Positions 8,483 through 16,300 of a DNA stretch of 46,598 nt are shown piece after piece (positions within the stretch are counted from its first letter, which is position 1; every line of letters begins with the position of its first letter). The position numbers and the translations under genes are program-made. Under the pieces are notes generated by a model, which was not told the origin of the DNA, made no database searches, and was given only the letters and a program-made list of their open reading frames with translations. The stretch lies in the NCBI GenBank assembly GCA_937922705.1, contig CALAIW010000039.1, positions 1-46,598 on the forward strand. The letters run 5' to 3'. The DNA is from an uncultured bacterium (lineage in GTDB: Bacteria; Atribacterota; Atribacteria; Atribacterales; Caldatribacteriaceae).

Positions 8483-8543
8483 ACTGACCGTTCAGTCGAA
8501 GATATACTGATAAGTATATACTACAAACTATTCACCCTTGCAA
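8483..8543 (-). promoter_or_regulatory. exporter operon promoter with TetR-like operator
   Basis: Minus-strand -35 TTGCAA (8538-8543) and -10 TATATA (8515-8520) are 17 bases apart. A perfect 7-base-arm inverted repeat, ATATACT-GATA-AGTATAT, spans the -10 region (8502-8519). Downstream, inside the leader, ACTGACCGTTCAGT (8483-8496) is a near-palindrome, matching in 12 of 14 positions, and has the ACTGAC/TCAGT half-sites common to TetR-family operators. Either palindrome could be the site of the TetR encoded by the fourth gene of the operon, giving autoregulation. The -35 and -10 are only moderate matches. Confidence 0.55.
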
Positions 8544-8548
8544 TCTGC

Positions 8549-10462
8549 CTATGGTCCAATCCCAAAACCCTCCAGCTTCCAAGCATTCCGGTAACTTCCT
8601 AGAACCCGAAGAAAGGTGCTTTTTGTTTTCAATTCCTCGATAAGCTCCTGATACTTCTCCTCAACAAGATTTCCTTCCCAGTCCACGTAAAAGAGGTACT
8701 CCCATGGTCTCCCGACAAACGGTCGAGACTCAAGCTTCAGAAGGTTCACTCCCCGACGGGCAAAGACTCCCAAGGCTTCATAAAGTGCCCCGGGGTAATT
8801 CCGAAGGGCGAAAACACAGGAAACCTTGTCGTGCTCAGGAAGAGGTTCAAAATATCTGGAAACGACGATAAAGCGGGTGAAGTTTCGAGGGTTATCCTCA
8901 ATATCTTCTTCAGCTTTTTCAAGACCGTATTTCGCAATTGCCTCTTCACTCGAGATACAGCCACTCCCCCTACCAAATTCTGCGACTCTCCGAGCAGCTT
9001 CTTCAGTGTTTCCCACGTTTATGACTCGAACATTTTTTAAACTCTCAAGAAACTTTCCACACTGAGCAAATCCCTGAGGATGGGCAAAAAGCACCTGCAA
9101 TTCTTCTCGCTTTGTCCCCGGATAGAGTCCAAGATGCTGAGAAACACGAATAAACCGCTCTCCCACGATAAACGTTTCAGGAAACTCAAGAAGAAGGTCA
9201 AAATTGTGATGTATGCTTCCAGTAATAGTATTTTCAATGGGAAGGACTCCATGCGTAACCTCGCCGCGGGACACTCGCTCAAAAATCTCTCGGAAATTCT
9301 GACACGAGACGAATTCAACGCTTTCCCCGAAGGAACGCCGGGCAACTTGAGAACTAAAGGATCCCTGCTCTCCAAGGAAGGCAACCCGGATTTGTATCGA
9401 ACCCAAGGAAACCGAATACGACCCACGAAATTCTTCAGCAAGAATATCCTTCTTTCTCAGTTCTCTGCCTACAAGAACGCTTACAACTTCAAGGTCCCGC
9501 ATGAGTTTTCGGAACTGCTCAATACGAAGACTTTGAGGTCCATCAGAAAGCGCTCGTTCTGGCTCTGGATGCACCTCAACCATAATACCGTCTGCTCCAC
9601 AAGCCAGGGCGGCTTTCGCCATAGGAATGACTTTCTCCCGGAGACCAGTGCCGTGACTCGGGTCGACAATAATAGGAAGGTGGGAAAGTTCCTTAATAAG
9701 GGGAATAGCAGTAAGATCAAGGGTATTTCGGGTGAGACGTTCAATCGTTCGAATGCCACGCTCACAGAGAACGACCTGAAAGTTCCCAAGACTCAAAATG
9801 TATTCAGCAGCAAGAAGGAAATCCTCAATAGTGGCCGACATGCCTCGTTTCAGGAGAACAGGCTTTCGCAACATTCCGGCCTTTTTTAGAAGTTCAAAAT
9901 TCTGCATATTTCGAGCTCCAACTTGAATCATATCGGCATAGGCAGCAACAAGTTCTGCATTCTCGGGACTCGTAGCCTCGGTAACCACTGGGAGACCAAA
10001 GCGCTCCCGAGCTTCAGCAAGAATTTCAAGTCCCTCAATCCCCAGACCCTGGAAGCTATAGGGAGAAGTACGAGGTTTGAAGGCCCCTCCTCGGAGAATG
10101 TGTCCCCCAAACCTCTGAACAGCTTCCGCAGTTCGGAAAAGTTGTTCCCTTGACTCTACAGCACATGGTCCAGCAATAACTACAATGGTCTCTCCACCAA
10201 TTTCGACATCGCCCACCCGCACAATGGTTCCCTGAGGATGCACAACCCGGTGTGCAAGCTGGAAAGATGTCTCAAGGTCAATGATTCTTTCGACGAGGGA
10301 TGAAGGAAAAATCTCTGAAACGGGAAAGGAACGCTCGCTGACTATCGCCGTTTTTTCTTCGTCAAAATCGACAAAATGAACAAGATAGCCTCTGCTCTTG
10401 AATTCCTCTGCGAGATCTTGCTTCTCCGATTTTTCGAGAAGTCGCCTACAAAGAACAATCAC
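8549..10462 (-). CDS. DAHP synthase - prephenate dehydratase fusion
   Basis: A single 637-residue chain joins the first enzyme of the shikimate pathway to the phenylalanine-branch dehydratase. Residues 1-75: a ferredoxin-like regulatory domain as in type I-beta DAHP synthases. About 80-335: the DAHP synthase barrel with AGPCAVES (C100), RGGAFKPRTSPYSF, DPSHGTG (H270), E296 and SDGPQS (D307) as metal ligands. About 358-545: prephenate dehydratase with GSFS, LPIENTITGSIHHN and the catalytic NFTRF (T529-R530-F531). About 550-630: ACT domain with NYPGALYEAL and ESRP (578-581), the Phe-sensing loop. GTG start overlaps the flavoprotein stop by 4 bases. No chorismate mutase domain is present. Confidence 0.93.
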   Translation of the reverse strand: MIVLCRRLLEKSEKQDLAEEFKSRGYLVHFVDFDEEKTAIVSERSFPVSEIFPSSLVERIIDLETSFQLAHRVVHPQGTIVRVGDVEIGGETIVVIAGPCAVESREQLFRTAEAVQRFGGHILRGGAFKPRTSPYSFQGLGIEGLEILAEARERFGLPVVTEATSPENAELVAAYADMIQVGARNMQNFELLKKAGMLRKPVLLKRGMSATIEDFLLAAEYILSLGNFQVVLCERGIRTIERLTRNTLDLTAIPLIKELSHLPIIVDPSHGTGLREKVIPMAKAALACGADGIMVEVHPEPERALSDGPQSLRIEQFRKLMRDLEVVSVLVGRELRKKDILAEEFRGSYSVSLGSIQIRVAFLGEQGSFSSQVARRSFGESVEFVSCQNFREIFERVSRGEVTHGVLPIENTITGSIHHNFDLLLEFPETFIVGERFIRVSQHLGLYPGTKREELQVLFAHPQGFAQCGKFLESLKNVRVINVGNTEEAARRVAEFGRGSGCISSEEAIAKYGLEKAEEDIEDNPRNFTRFIVVSRYFEPLPEHDKVSCVFALRNYPGALYEALGVFARRGVNLLKLESRPFVGRPWEYLFYVDWEGNLVEEKYQELIEELKTKSTFLRVLGSYRNAWKLEGFGIGP

Positions 10463-11022
10463 CGCTTTTCACCCCGAAGAAAGTATCTCCCACTGGCTTT
10501 TACCTCTTCTTGACACACAACACATTCTTTTATTGACCCTGAAACATCAAACCCCCGAAAGAAAAGCCCTCCCTTATAGACACATCCAAGGGCGTCAAAA
10601 AAATATCGAATGGTGAGAACCACTCCTTTAAAGAGCTGTTCTCCTCTTGTTGCTCCTACTGCAAGAAGAAAACCTATCTTTTCTGGCATCGTCTCCCCAA
10701 AAATATACCTCCTTGCCCAAAGAGGTTGTACCCGATCAACGAGAGCCTTAAACGAAGCAGGAAGTCCATAAAAGAATACTGGAGTACTCACTACTATTCG
10801 ATCTGCCTCAAGGAGCTTCCGTATAACCTCATCCATGTCATCTCTAATAACACAAAAACCAGTATTTTCACAATACCGGCAACCACGACAGAATTGAAGG
10901 TGAAGCTGAGAAGGGGTGAGGATATCGACCATATCGCTCGTAGCTTCAGAGAGAAACCACTCGAGAAGTTGGTCGCTATTTCCTCCTCTTCGTGGACTTC
11001 CCCGAATACCAAGGATTTTCAA
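10459..11022 (-). CDS. flavodoxin-like NAD(P)H-dependent FMN reductase
   Basis: 187 residues of the NADPH-dependent FMN reductase / iron-sulfur flavoprotein family. The FMN phosphate loop is GSPRRGGNSDQLL near residues 8-20; CRGCRYCENTGFC (about 45-57) gives the compact Cys cluster of iron-sulfur flavoproteins; STPVFFYGLPASFKALVDR follows (about 79-97). It starts at TTG 11020-11022, with AGGTGA about 8 bases upstream. The 3' end overlaps the fusion enzyme by 4 bases, so the two are coupled. A link to aromatic synthesis is not evident; supplying electrons in an anaerobe is the family's usual role. Two further Cys occur in CVVCQEE near the C-terminus. Confidence 0.85.
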   Translation of the reverse strand: MKILGIRGSPRRGGNSDQLLEWFLSEATSDMVDILTPSQLHLQFCRGCRYCENTGFCVIRDDMDEVIRKLLEADRIVVSTPVFFYGLPASFKALVDRVQPLWARRYIFGETMPEKIGFLLAVGATRGEQLFKGVVLTIRYFFDALGCVYKGGLFFRGFDVSGSIKECVVCQEEVKASGRYFLRGEKR

Positions 11023-11031
11023 TGGTCTTCA

Positions 11032-11082
11032 CCTTTTCATAATTCTACCCAATTGCAGAGAAAAAATCCCCCTTTTCATAAT
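11032..11082. repeat. 12-base direct repeat in the flavoprotein leader
   Basis: CCTTTTCATAAT occurs at 11032-11043 and again at 11071-11082, 39 bases apart start to start. In the minus-strand transcript both copies read ATTATGAAAAGG, and the downstream copy supplies the AAGG of the flavoprotein ribosome-binding site. It may be a small local duplication or two binding sites; nothing else marks it. Confidence 0.4.
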
Positions 11083-11147
11083 CCCCAAAACAGGGTTACC
11101 CACGGGGTAGAGGTAAAAGCCACAAGAAGCCCGACCGAAACCTCACA

Positions 11148-11191
11148 GCGCTAAAGCTTCTCTACAGGATTCCCATAACAAGCCTTAGCGC
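11148..11191 (-). terminator. stem-loop at the end of the first sugar ABC operon
   Basis: Arms GCGCTAAAGCTT (11148-11159) and AAGCCTTAGCGC (11180-11191) pair over 12 positions with one mismatch around a 20-base loop. On the minus strand the hairpin begins inside the last codons and stop of the permease gene. No U-run follows, so it is more likely an mRNA 3'-end stabiliser or a weak terminator than a classical intrinsic terminator. Confidence 0.45.
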
Positions 11192-12171
11192 CTTTGCCGG
11201 TTACTCGCATAGATACTGAGCATGGCAAAAAGGATAATGCCAAACCCAAGCCATTTCCCTGCGTCTCCCAAACCAAGAGCGGTAAGAAGATTCGTCAAGG
11301 CTTGGAGAAAAACCGAGCCAAGAATGACTCCGAGATAGTTTCCCCCACCTCCCGAGAGAGGTACACCTCCAACAACTACAGCGGCGATACTCGGCATAAC
11401 ATAGTTTGAGCCCATGTCTTTAAAGGCAATACCCATATTCCCAAGGAGAAGGAGCCCAATAAGGCTTGCCAGAATACTACTCGCTACAAAGGTGAGACAA
11501 CGAACTTTCCTCACATTAATACCGCAAAGATATGCGGTTCTCTCGTTAGCTCCTACCCCAAAAAGGATTTGTCCCCACTTGGTCTTCTGGAACACCAGGG
11601 TTGCTACAAACGCTACCGGTATAAGGACGTAGAGGATGTTTGGAAAGACACCGGTCAAGCGGGCAGAGAGAATAACAAGTATCGGCGACGGTCTTCCTGT
11701 AATAGCCTTCCCCGCTACGTAAGCATTCACAATCCCCTGAAGAATATCAGCCATAGCAAGGGTAACAACAAGCGGCGGAAGACGAAGATACGAAGTCAAC
11801 ACACCGTTTGCTAATCCTACGAGAGCCCCAAGAGCAAAAGCAATAAGAAGAGCAAGCCACAAGTATTCATTACGTCCATCCATAACACTTGCAGTGAGTA
11901 CTGCCGTCAGGGTCGCCATGTATCCAACCGAAAGATCAAGACCACTTCCTCCAGCTACAATAACAATCATCTGGCAGAGACCGAAAAGAGCGATAAATGC
12001 AGCAAGCTTTAGGGTGAGCAAAACTTGTTCTAAACTTAGGAACCCAGGTACCACAGTACCCCCACCAATGTATAAAAGGACAATGAGTACAAGGATTGTC
12101 AGAATCTGACGGTATTTTGTCGGAACAACCCACTTACGCCAAAAAATTGCTCTTTTAAGCAAGGTTTCCAT
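11185..12171 (-). CDS. ribose-type (CUT2) sugar ABC transporter permease
   Basis: 328-residue inner-membrane permease of the RbsC/BPD_transp_2 family, with eight to ten hydrophobic segments. Family motifs include the GGSGLDLSVGYMATLTAV stretch after the third segment and AAVVVGGVPLSGGGGNYLG near residue 270, the loop that contacts the ATPase. It is the second of two permeases in this operon and lies 9 bases after the first, so a heterodimeric channel is likely. ATG follows GGGTGAGAG. The sugar imported is not decided by permease sequence. Confidence 0.92.
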   Translation of the reverse strand: METLLKRAIFWRKWVVPTKYRQILTILVLIVLLYIGGGTVVPGFLSLEQVLLTLKLAAFIALFGLCQMIVIVAGGSGLDLSVGYMATLTAVLTASVMDGRNEYLWLALLIAFALGALVGLANGVLTSYLRLPPLVVTLAMADILQGIVNAYVAGKAITGRPSPILVILSARLTGVFPNILYVLIPVAFVATLVFQKTKWGQILFGVGANERTAYLCGINVRKVRCLTFVASSILASLIGLLLLGNMGIAFKDMGSNYVMPSIAAVVVGGVPLSGGGGNYLGVILGSVFLQALTNLLTALGLGDAGKWLGFGIILFAMLSIYASNRQRR

Positions 12172-12180
12172 ACTCTCACC

Positions 12181-13206
12181 CTAGTGAAGTTCTCGTTTCA
12201 AGGTTGCGTATGCTGGACCAGCAATAGCGGCAATAACGATTATTCCCGAAACCAGGGTCTGATAAGCGTTCGGGATATTAGCGAAGAAAATGATTCTACC
12301 AACAAAATTCAAAATGAGTGCTCCCACAATAGCCATATATACACTTCCCCGACCACCAGCAAGGGCAATACCACCAACTACCACAGCAGCAATAGACCTA
12401 AGCGTCAATGGGCCACCCATACGGGCATCTCCGGTTTGATTCTGCCCCACGAAAAAGAGAGCAGCGAGGAAAATACATATTGCGTTGATGAGACAAGCAA
12501 ACATTTGAGTCTTACCGGTATTTATACCACTTACATAAGCACTTTCGATATTGCTCCCCACAGCGTAAATATACCGACCAACACGAGTTTTACTAACTAA
12601 ATACCAAAGAAGACATGCCCCAATAATCAGCAATAAAGCCGGGGGAATGTATGTTCCAAAAACCCTTAAAGTCTCTGGAATTCCTTCAACAACACGCATG
12701 TTATAGAATACCCTAAACCAAGGAACGCTTTCTCCCCCAGGCGTAGGGCGCAAAAAAAGCGCAATACCAAGCCAGGCATATGACGTAGCAAAAGTCACAA
12801 TTACTGGAGGGATCCGCAGGTACCCAATCCCCAAGCCATTTATCATGCCTGTCCCCAGAGCTACAAGAAAGGTTACAAGAAGCGCGTATACTCCGGTAAT
12901 TGGGTCATTCTGCTTCATCACTGTAGTAAGAATACAGGTAAAAAGCGACAGTGCTGCACCAGAAGAGAGATCAATACCTCCCGAAATAACGACCACCGCT
13001 TGTCCCATAGCAAGGAGAACAAGGGGAGCACAGGAATTTATCGTACGAACAATCGATTTAGTCTCGAAAAAGTTCTTCTGGAGAAAAGCAGTAATACCGA
13101 AAAGAATACCAAACATGATAAGGCCCGAAGTCTCAGGTTGCAGAAAAGCATTCCGCAGGAAAACCACAGGAAAGACAGTACGTTTCTGCATTACTTCCAT
13201 GGGCAT
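12181..13206 (-). CDS. ribose-type (CUT2) sugar ABC transporter permease
   Basis: 341-residue RbsC-family permease. SGGIDLSSGAALSLFT and AAVVVGGIALAGGRGSVY are the two conserved cytoplasmic/transmembrane signatures of the family. Starts at ATG 13204-13206, with a second ATG two codons later that fits the GAGGGA site somewhat better. It lies 9 bases after the ATPase gene and 9 bases before the other permease. The pair of different permeases, rather than one homodimer, resembles autoinducer-2 and some xylose/rhamnose systems. Confidence 0.92.
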   Translation of the reverse strand: MPMEVMQKRTVFPVVFLRNAFLQPETSGLIMFGILFGITAFLQKNFFETKSIVRTINSCAPLVLLAMGQAVVVISGGIDLSSGAALSLFTCILTTVMKQNDPITGVYALLVTFLVALGTGMINGLGIGYLRIPPVIVTFATSYAWLGIALFLRPTPGGESVPWFRVFYNMRVVEGIPETLRVFGTYIPPALLLIIGACLLWYLVSKTRVGRYIYAVGSNIESAYVSGINTGKTQMFACLINAICIFLAALFFVGQNQTGDARMGGPLTLRSIAAVVVGGIALAGGRGSVYMAIVGALILNFVGRIIFFANIPNAYQTLVSGIIVIAAIAGPAYATLKRELH

Positions 13207-13215
13207 TCCCTCGCT

Positions 13216-14721
13216 TTAGCGTACTCTAACAGACGCAGCCGTAATAGCCTCTTCTGTAATGTCCTCCCCCAAAAGTGTAGCCACAATACGGCCCTCGTAC
13301 ATGATAATGACTCGGTCCGCGTAATGGGCCAATTCTTCATGATCACTCGCATAGAGAAGAACACCAATGCCTTGTTCCCGGGCCAAGCGCTTTATATACT
13401 CATAGAGATCTCTTTTAGCTCCAATGTCAACTCCCTTTGCAGGGTCTGCGAGAAGAAAAACTTGAACGTTAAAGGAGAGCCACTTTCCGACAACTACCTT
13501 CTGTTGATTGCCCCCCGATAGGGTATTGACTGGGGCATCAAGGCCGGGAAGCTTAATAGAGAGGAGTTGTACAACATCCATGCACTCTTCCCGATATTTC
13601 CTCTCGGGAATCAAGGTAGGATGCCGCGGCAAGCCGAGCTTCGGAAAAATCATGTTGCTGTATACCGAGTGTTCAAGGAAAAGACCTTCTTGCTGCCGGT
13701 CTCCAGGAACAAGGAGAATACCGTTCTGAATGGCATCTTGAGGACAACGCACAAGGATTTTCCTTCCAGACATCTCAACTTCACATCGAATCTTGGGATG
13801 ACTCCCGGCCAAAGCATAGAGGAGCTCGCTTTGGCCCTGTCCAGCAAGGCCACCAATTCCAAGAATTTCCCCGCGTCCCAGCTCAAAAGAAAGACCATCC
13901 TGCAGCGACTTTGTTCTACTTTGGATGCGTACCCGAAGGAGGGTCTCGGAAGAGAGGCGCTCTCTGAGGCGTTCTTTTTCCCGAGGCAGGTTCTCTTTAG
14001 CTTCCCCAGTAATGTAATTTACGATTTTTTCCGGATCCTTTGCTTCCCTCGCGAAATCTATATACGCTACTGTAGCACCATTTCGAAAAATCGTCACATC
14101 ATCACAGATCTCCATGACCTCCCATAAGCGATGGGAGGTAAAAACGATAGCAACACCGCTTTGGGCAAGTTCGCGCATATAAGCAAAGAGGTTTCGTACT
14201 TGCGCTTGTTCAAGAGCTGCCGTAGGCTCGTCAAGAATAAGAAGTTTTGGATTCTCTGCAATGGCCTTGGCAATCTCGACAATTTGCTTCTCGCCAGGAC
14301 TAAGCTCATACACCTTTCGGCTCACATCAAGACCAGGAAGAAGTCGCTTCAAAATGCGCCTTGATATCTCCTTTGCTTCCCGATCATCGAGAAAGATACC
14401 ACGGCTCTTTTCCATACCTAAAACAACGTTTTGCCACACCGTGAGATCAGGCACAAGACTAAGATTTTGAAACACAAGAGCTATGCCGTCCTTACGTGCT
14501 TCCTTGGGGTTTCGGTAATGCACTTGTCTTCCCTTGTACCATATTTCTCCCCCATCGGGTCGGTACACACCAGCAATAATTTTGGACATCGTACTCTTCC
14601 CTGAACCATTGGCCCCAAGAAGCCCTGTGATCCTGCCTTGGCAACACCTCAAGTTTCCATCAGAAAGAGCCACAACCCCACCAAAGTACTTTCGAACCCC
14701 TTTTGCTTCAAGCACAACCAA
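13216..14721 (-). CDS. ribose-type sugar ABC transporter ATP-binding protein (two ABC domains)
   Basis: RbsA/MglA-type fused ATPase, about 501 residues. Domain 1 has Walker A GANGSGKS and a signature LSPGEKQ with LLILDEPTAAL as Walker B. Domain 2 has the usual degenerate Walker A (GLAGQGQSE) but a full signature LSGGNQQKVVVGKW and DPAKGVDIGAK. Upstream codons to 14781 are open, but they contain a 13-bp hairpin (14743-14773) that would be unlikely inside a gene. TTG 14719-14721, preceded by AAGGGG, is the better start, giving VVLEAKGVRKYFGG as the N-terminus. Energises uptake by the two downstream permeases. Confidence 0.92.
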   Translation of the reverse strand: MVVLEAKGVRKYFGGVVALSDGNLRCCQGRITGLLGANGSGKSTMSKIIAGVYRPDGGEIWYKGRQVHYRNPKEARKDGIALVFQNLSLVPDLTVWQNVVLGMEKSRGIFLDDREAKEISRRILKRLLPGLDVSRKVYELSPGEKQIVEIAKAIAENPKLLILDEPTAALEQAQVRNLFAYMRELAQSGVAIVFTSHRLWEVMEICDDVTIFRNGATVAYIDFAREAKDPEKIVNYITGEAKENLPREKERLRERLSSETLLRVRIQSRTKSLQDGLSFELGRGEILGIGGLAGQGQSELLYALAGSHPKIRCEVEMSGRKILVRCPQDAIQNGILLVPGDRQQEGLFLEHSVYSNMIFPKLGLPRHPTLIPERKYREECMDVVQLLSIKLPGLDAPVNTLSGGNQQKVVVGKWLSFNVQVFLLADPAKGVDIGAKRDLYEYIKRLAREQGIGVLLYASDHEELAHYADRVIIMYEGRIVATLLGEDITEEAITAASVRVR

Positions 14722-14742
14722 CGTCTTTCGCCCCTTTTCGAA

Positions 14743-14773
14743 CAGAGTGCTGGGAATTGCTCCCAGCACTCTG
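14743..14773 (-). promoter_or_regulatory. intergenic stem-loop between binding-protein and ATPase genes
   Basis: Perfect 13-base arms CAGAGTGCTGGGA (14743-14755) and TCCCAGCACTCTG (14761-14773) with a 5-base loop. It sits between the stop of the binding-protein gene and the ATPase start and lacks a U-run. Such hairpins commonly protect the upstream mRNA or partly stop transcription, so that more binding protein than ATPase is made. That role is inferred from position. Confidence 0.7.
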
Positions 14774-14812
14774 GAGAACACTCTAAAATGTATCTATCCC
14801 CTAGAGGGTTAG

Positions 14813-15871
14813 TTACTCAAACAACTCTGCTACCGCTTCTTCCGACATAATCTCGGTAAGGAGGTAATCGTCCGGTTTGTCCTTGAGAAGTTCCCACGCC
14901 TCGTCAAAGTTCTCGTCGGTGATGAACATGCTCACCTTGTAAAAGAAGGTATTATCCTGAAGAATGCCGGGTTTGAACTGCTTACCATTATAGAGCTGCA
15001 AAGCAATGCGGAATGCGGTTCCTCCGATTCCTGGCGGATTCGGCTGTGTACAAGCCTTAAAATCGGCGCCAGCCTCACGAAGTTTCTTCCATTCCTTAAA
15101 GAATGCCGTTCCCGGATCTCCAAACATAACTTTCGGGAGTTTTCCAGCATCGAGGAAGGCTGAAAGAACACCATAAGCCATTCCATCCTGAGTAATGACA
15201 CCATCAATCTGCTGACCCGAAGCGATAATCTGTGCAGCTACCTCCTTGGCCTTAGTCTGGTCCCAGTATCCGCTTGTATCTGCAATGAGTTTAATTTCTG
15301 GATATTGCTCTAAAACCTCATAGACTGCCCTCCGACGATCGTTATCCGCAGGATGTCCCTCAAGACCATAGATCTGGATAACATTACCTTTTTGAAGCGT
15401 CGAACAAATCCACTCTACGTTTTTCTTCATCCAGGTATAGTGGTCAAGAGTCACGTTAATAACATTGGGAGCAGTCACGGTAGCATCAAAAGCTATAACA
15501 AGAATTCCTGCCTCTTGTGCTTCTTCAATAACTGCGTTAAGGGCTGTGGGGGAATTGGGGTTTACCAGAATGATATCAACGCCTTGGGCAATGAAATCGC
15601 GAAGAATATTAGCCTGCTCTGTTGCATCACCATTGACAACGTTATTAACGATCTTGAAATCGGCAATTTTCCCTGCCGCCTTGTATTCATTCCCAACTTC
15701 CTCAAGACCGTTGATCATAATAGTTCGCCAAGAGGTCCCAGAAGATCCTGTGGAAATGCCCACAACCGGAAGCTTCTTTTGGGCCAAGGCGGGGTACGCA
15801 CCAAGGGTAAAGATAACACAGAAAAGAGCCAGAAGAACCAGAACTTTCAGAGAGTTCTTCCTTCCAACCAC
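14813..15871 (-). CDS. periplasmic sugar-binding protein of CUT2 ABC transporter
   Basis: 352 residues: a Sec signal peptide (SLKVLVLLALFCVIFTLGAYPALAQ in outline, cleaved after ALA), then a Peripla_BP_4/RbsB fold with TSWRTIMINGLEEVG near the sugar site, VDIILVNPNS and an EAQEAGILVIAFDA strand typical of the family. Starts at GTG 15869-15871 behind an AGGAGG that is 11 bases away, rather long. First gene of the operon; its own promoter is at 15993-16021. Sequence features such as IYGLEGHPADNDRR recall ribose/rhamnose/autoinducer-type proteins, but the ligand cannot be named. Confidence 0.9.
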   Translation of the reverse strand: MVGRKNSLKVLVLLALFCVIFTLGAYPALAQKKLPVVGISTGSSGTSWRTIMINGLEEVGNEYKAAGKIADFKIVNNVVNGDATEQANILRDFIAQGVDIILVNPNSPTALNAVIEEAQEAGILVIAFDATVTAPNVINVTLDHYTWMKKNVEWICSTLQKGNVIQIYGLEGHPADNDRRRAVYEVLEQYPEIKLIADTSGYWDQTKAKEVAAQIIASGQQIDGVITQDGMAYGVLSAFLDAGKLPKVMFGDPGTAFFKEWKKLREAGADFKACTQPNPPGIGGTAFRIALQLYNGKQFKPGILQDNTFFYKVSMFITDENFDEAWELLKDKPDDYLLTEIMSEEAVAELFE

Positions 15872-15928
15872 GATTACAACAACCTCCTTCCTTTTTCCGC
15901 AACACTGTTCGTAATGGTCAAAGATCGC

Positions 15929-15952
15929 TCATACCTTTTTCACTTCTTCCAT
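15929..15952 (-). CDS. possible 7-codon leader ORF (MEEVKKV)
   Basis: In the 115-base leader of the binding-protein mRNA, GGGAGGTGGGAC precedes an ATG at 15950-15952. The ORF is seven codons long and ends at TGA 15929-15931. The ribosome-binding site is better than that of the following gene. It could be a leader peptide or a standby ribosome site; nothing else supports translation. Confidence 0.25.
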   Translation of the reverse strand: MEEVKKV

Positions 15953-15992
15953 GTCCCACCTCCCAAACGTCATTTTGAATAATCTACCTTAC

Positions 15993-16021
15993 ATTATAAC
16001 AAATCTTTAACACAGATTCAA
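15993..16021 (-). promoter_or_regulatory. promoter of the first sugar ABC operon
   Basis: Minus-strand -35 TTGAAT (16016-16021), 17-base spacer and perfect -10 TATAAT (15993-15998). The transcript would start near 15986 and have a leader of about 115 bases. No clear operator palindrome is visible and no regulator gene adjoins this operon. Confidence 0.7.
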
Positions 16022-16033
16022 GAAACCCCATTC

Positions 16034-16073
16034 AAAAAAAAGCACTTGTGCCGTGCGGCACAAGTGCTTTTTT
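16034..16073. terminator. bidirectional intrinsic terminator
   Basis: Perfect 11-base arms GCACTTGTGCC (16042-16052) and GGCACAAGTGC (16057-16067) enclose a GTGC loop, with an A-run before (16034-16041) and a T-run after (16068-16073). On the minus strand it ends the transcript of the 56-residue membrane protein just before the ABC operon promoter. It would work in both directions. Confidence 0.88.
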
Positions 16074-16079
16074 CACCTG

Positions 16080-16250
16080 CTATCCTTCCTTCTTTTTCAC
16101 CATTGATGCCCAAATACCTACAATACCCAGTATGACCTTCAAAAGAGCATGCCATACCGGTTCTGTTCCTAAATTGAGACCTGGAATAAGCCCAAGAATA
16201 CCCATAATGAGTAAAACCCAGCTGTAGATGAGAAGCAGTATACGAACCAT
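16080..16250 (-). CDS. 56-residue membrane protein
   Basis: A short gene with full signals: extended -10 promoter (16284-16292), AAAGGAGGGAG ribosome site, ATG at 16248-16250, TAG at 16080-16082, and an intrinsic terminator 7 bases on. The protein begins MVRILLLIYSWVLLIMGILG and ends VKKKEG. Residues 3-23 and about 34-50 are hydrophobic, joined by a short polar turn with PGLNLGTEP, so two membrane helices with a basic C-terminal tail are predicted. I do not recognise the family. It stands as a single-gene transcript between the ferritin-like gene and the sugar ABC operon. Confidence 0.75.
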   Translation of the reverse strand: MVRILLLIYSWVLLIMGILGLIPGLNLGTEPVWHALLKVILGIVGIWASMVKKKEG

Positions 16251-16283
16251 AAAATCTCCCTCCTTTAAGTGGAATCTCCTTTC

Positions 16284-16292
16284 ATTATATCA
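16284..16292 (-). promoter_or_regulatory. extended -10 promoter of the small membrane protein
   Basis: On the minus strand TGATATAAT: a perfect -10 with an extended TG motif. No good -35 stands 16-18 bases upstream. It lies between the stop of the ferritin-like gene and the small ORF, so the small gene probably has its own transcript. Confidence 0.55.
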
Positions 16293-16300
16293 CACTCTTT

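Noticed and set aside
9080-9889. 269-codon open frame opposite the aromatic fusion gene
   Set aside because: It lies fully within the DAHP synthase/prephenate dehydratase coding region on the other strand, with no promoter or ribosome site of its own.
11148-11191. classical intrinsic terminator after the permease
   Set aside because: The hairpin is good but no T-run follows, so it is listed only as a weak terminator or mRNA-end stem-loop.
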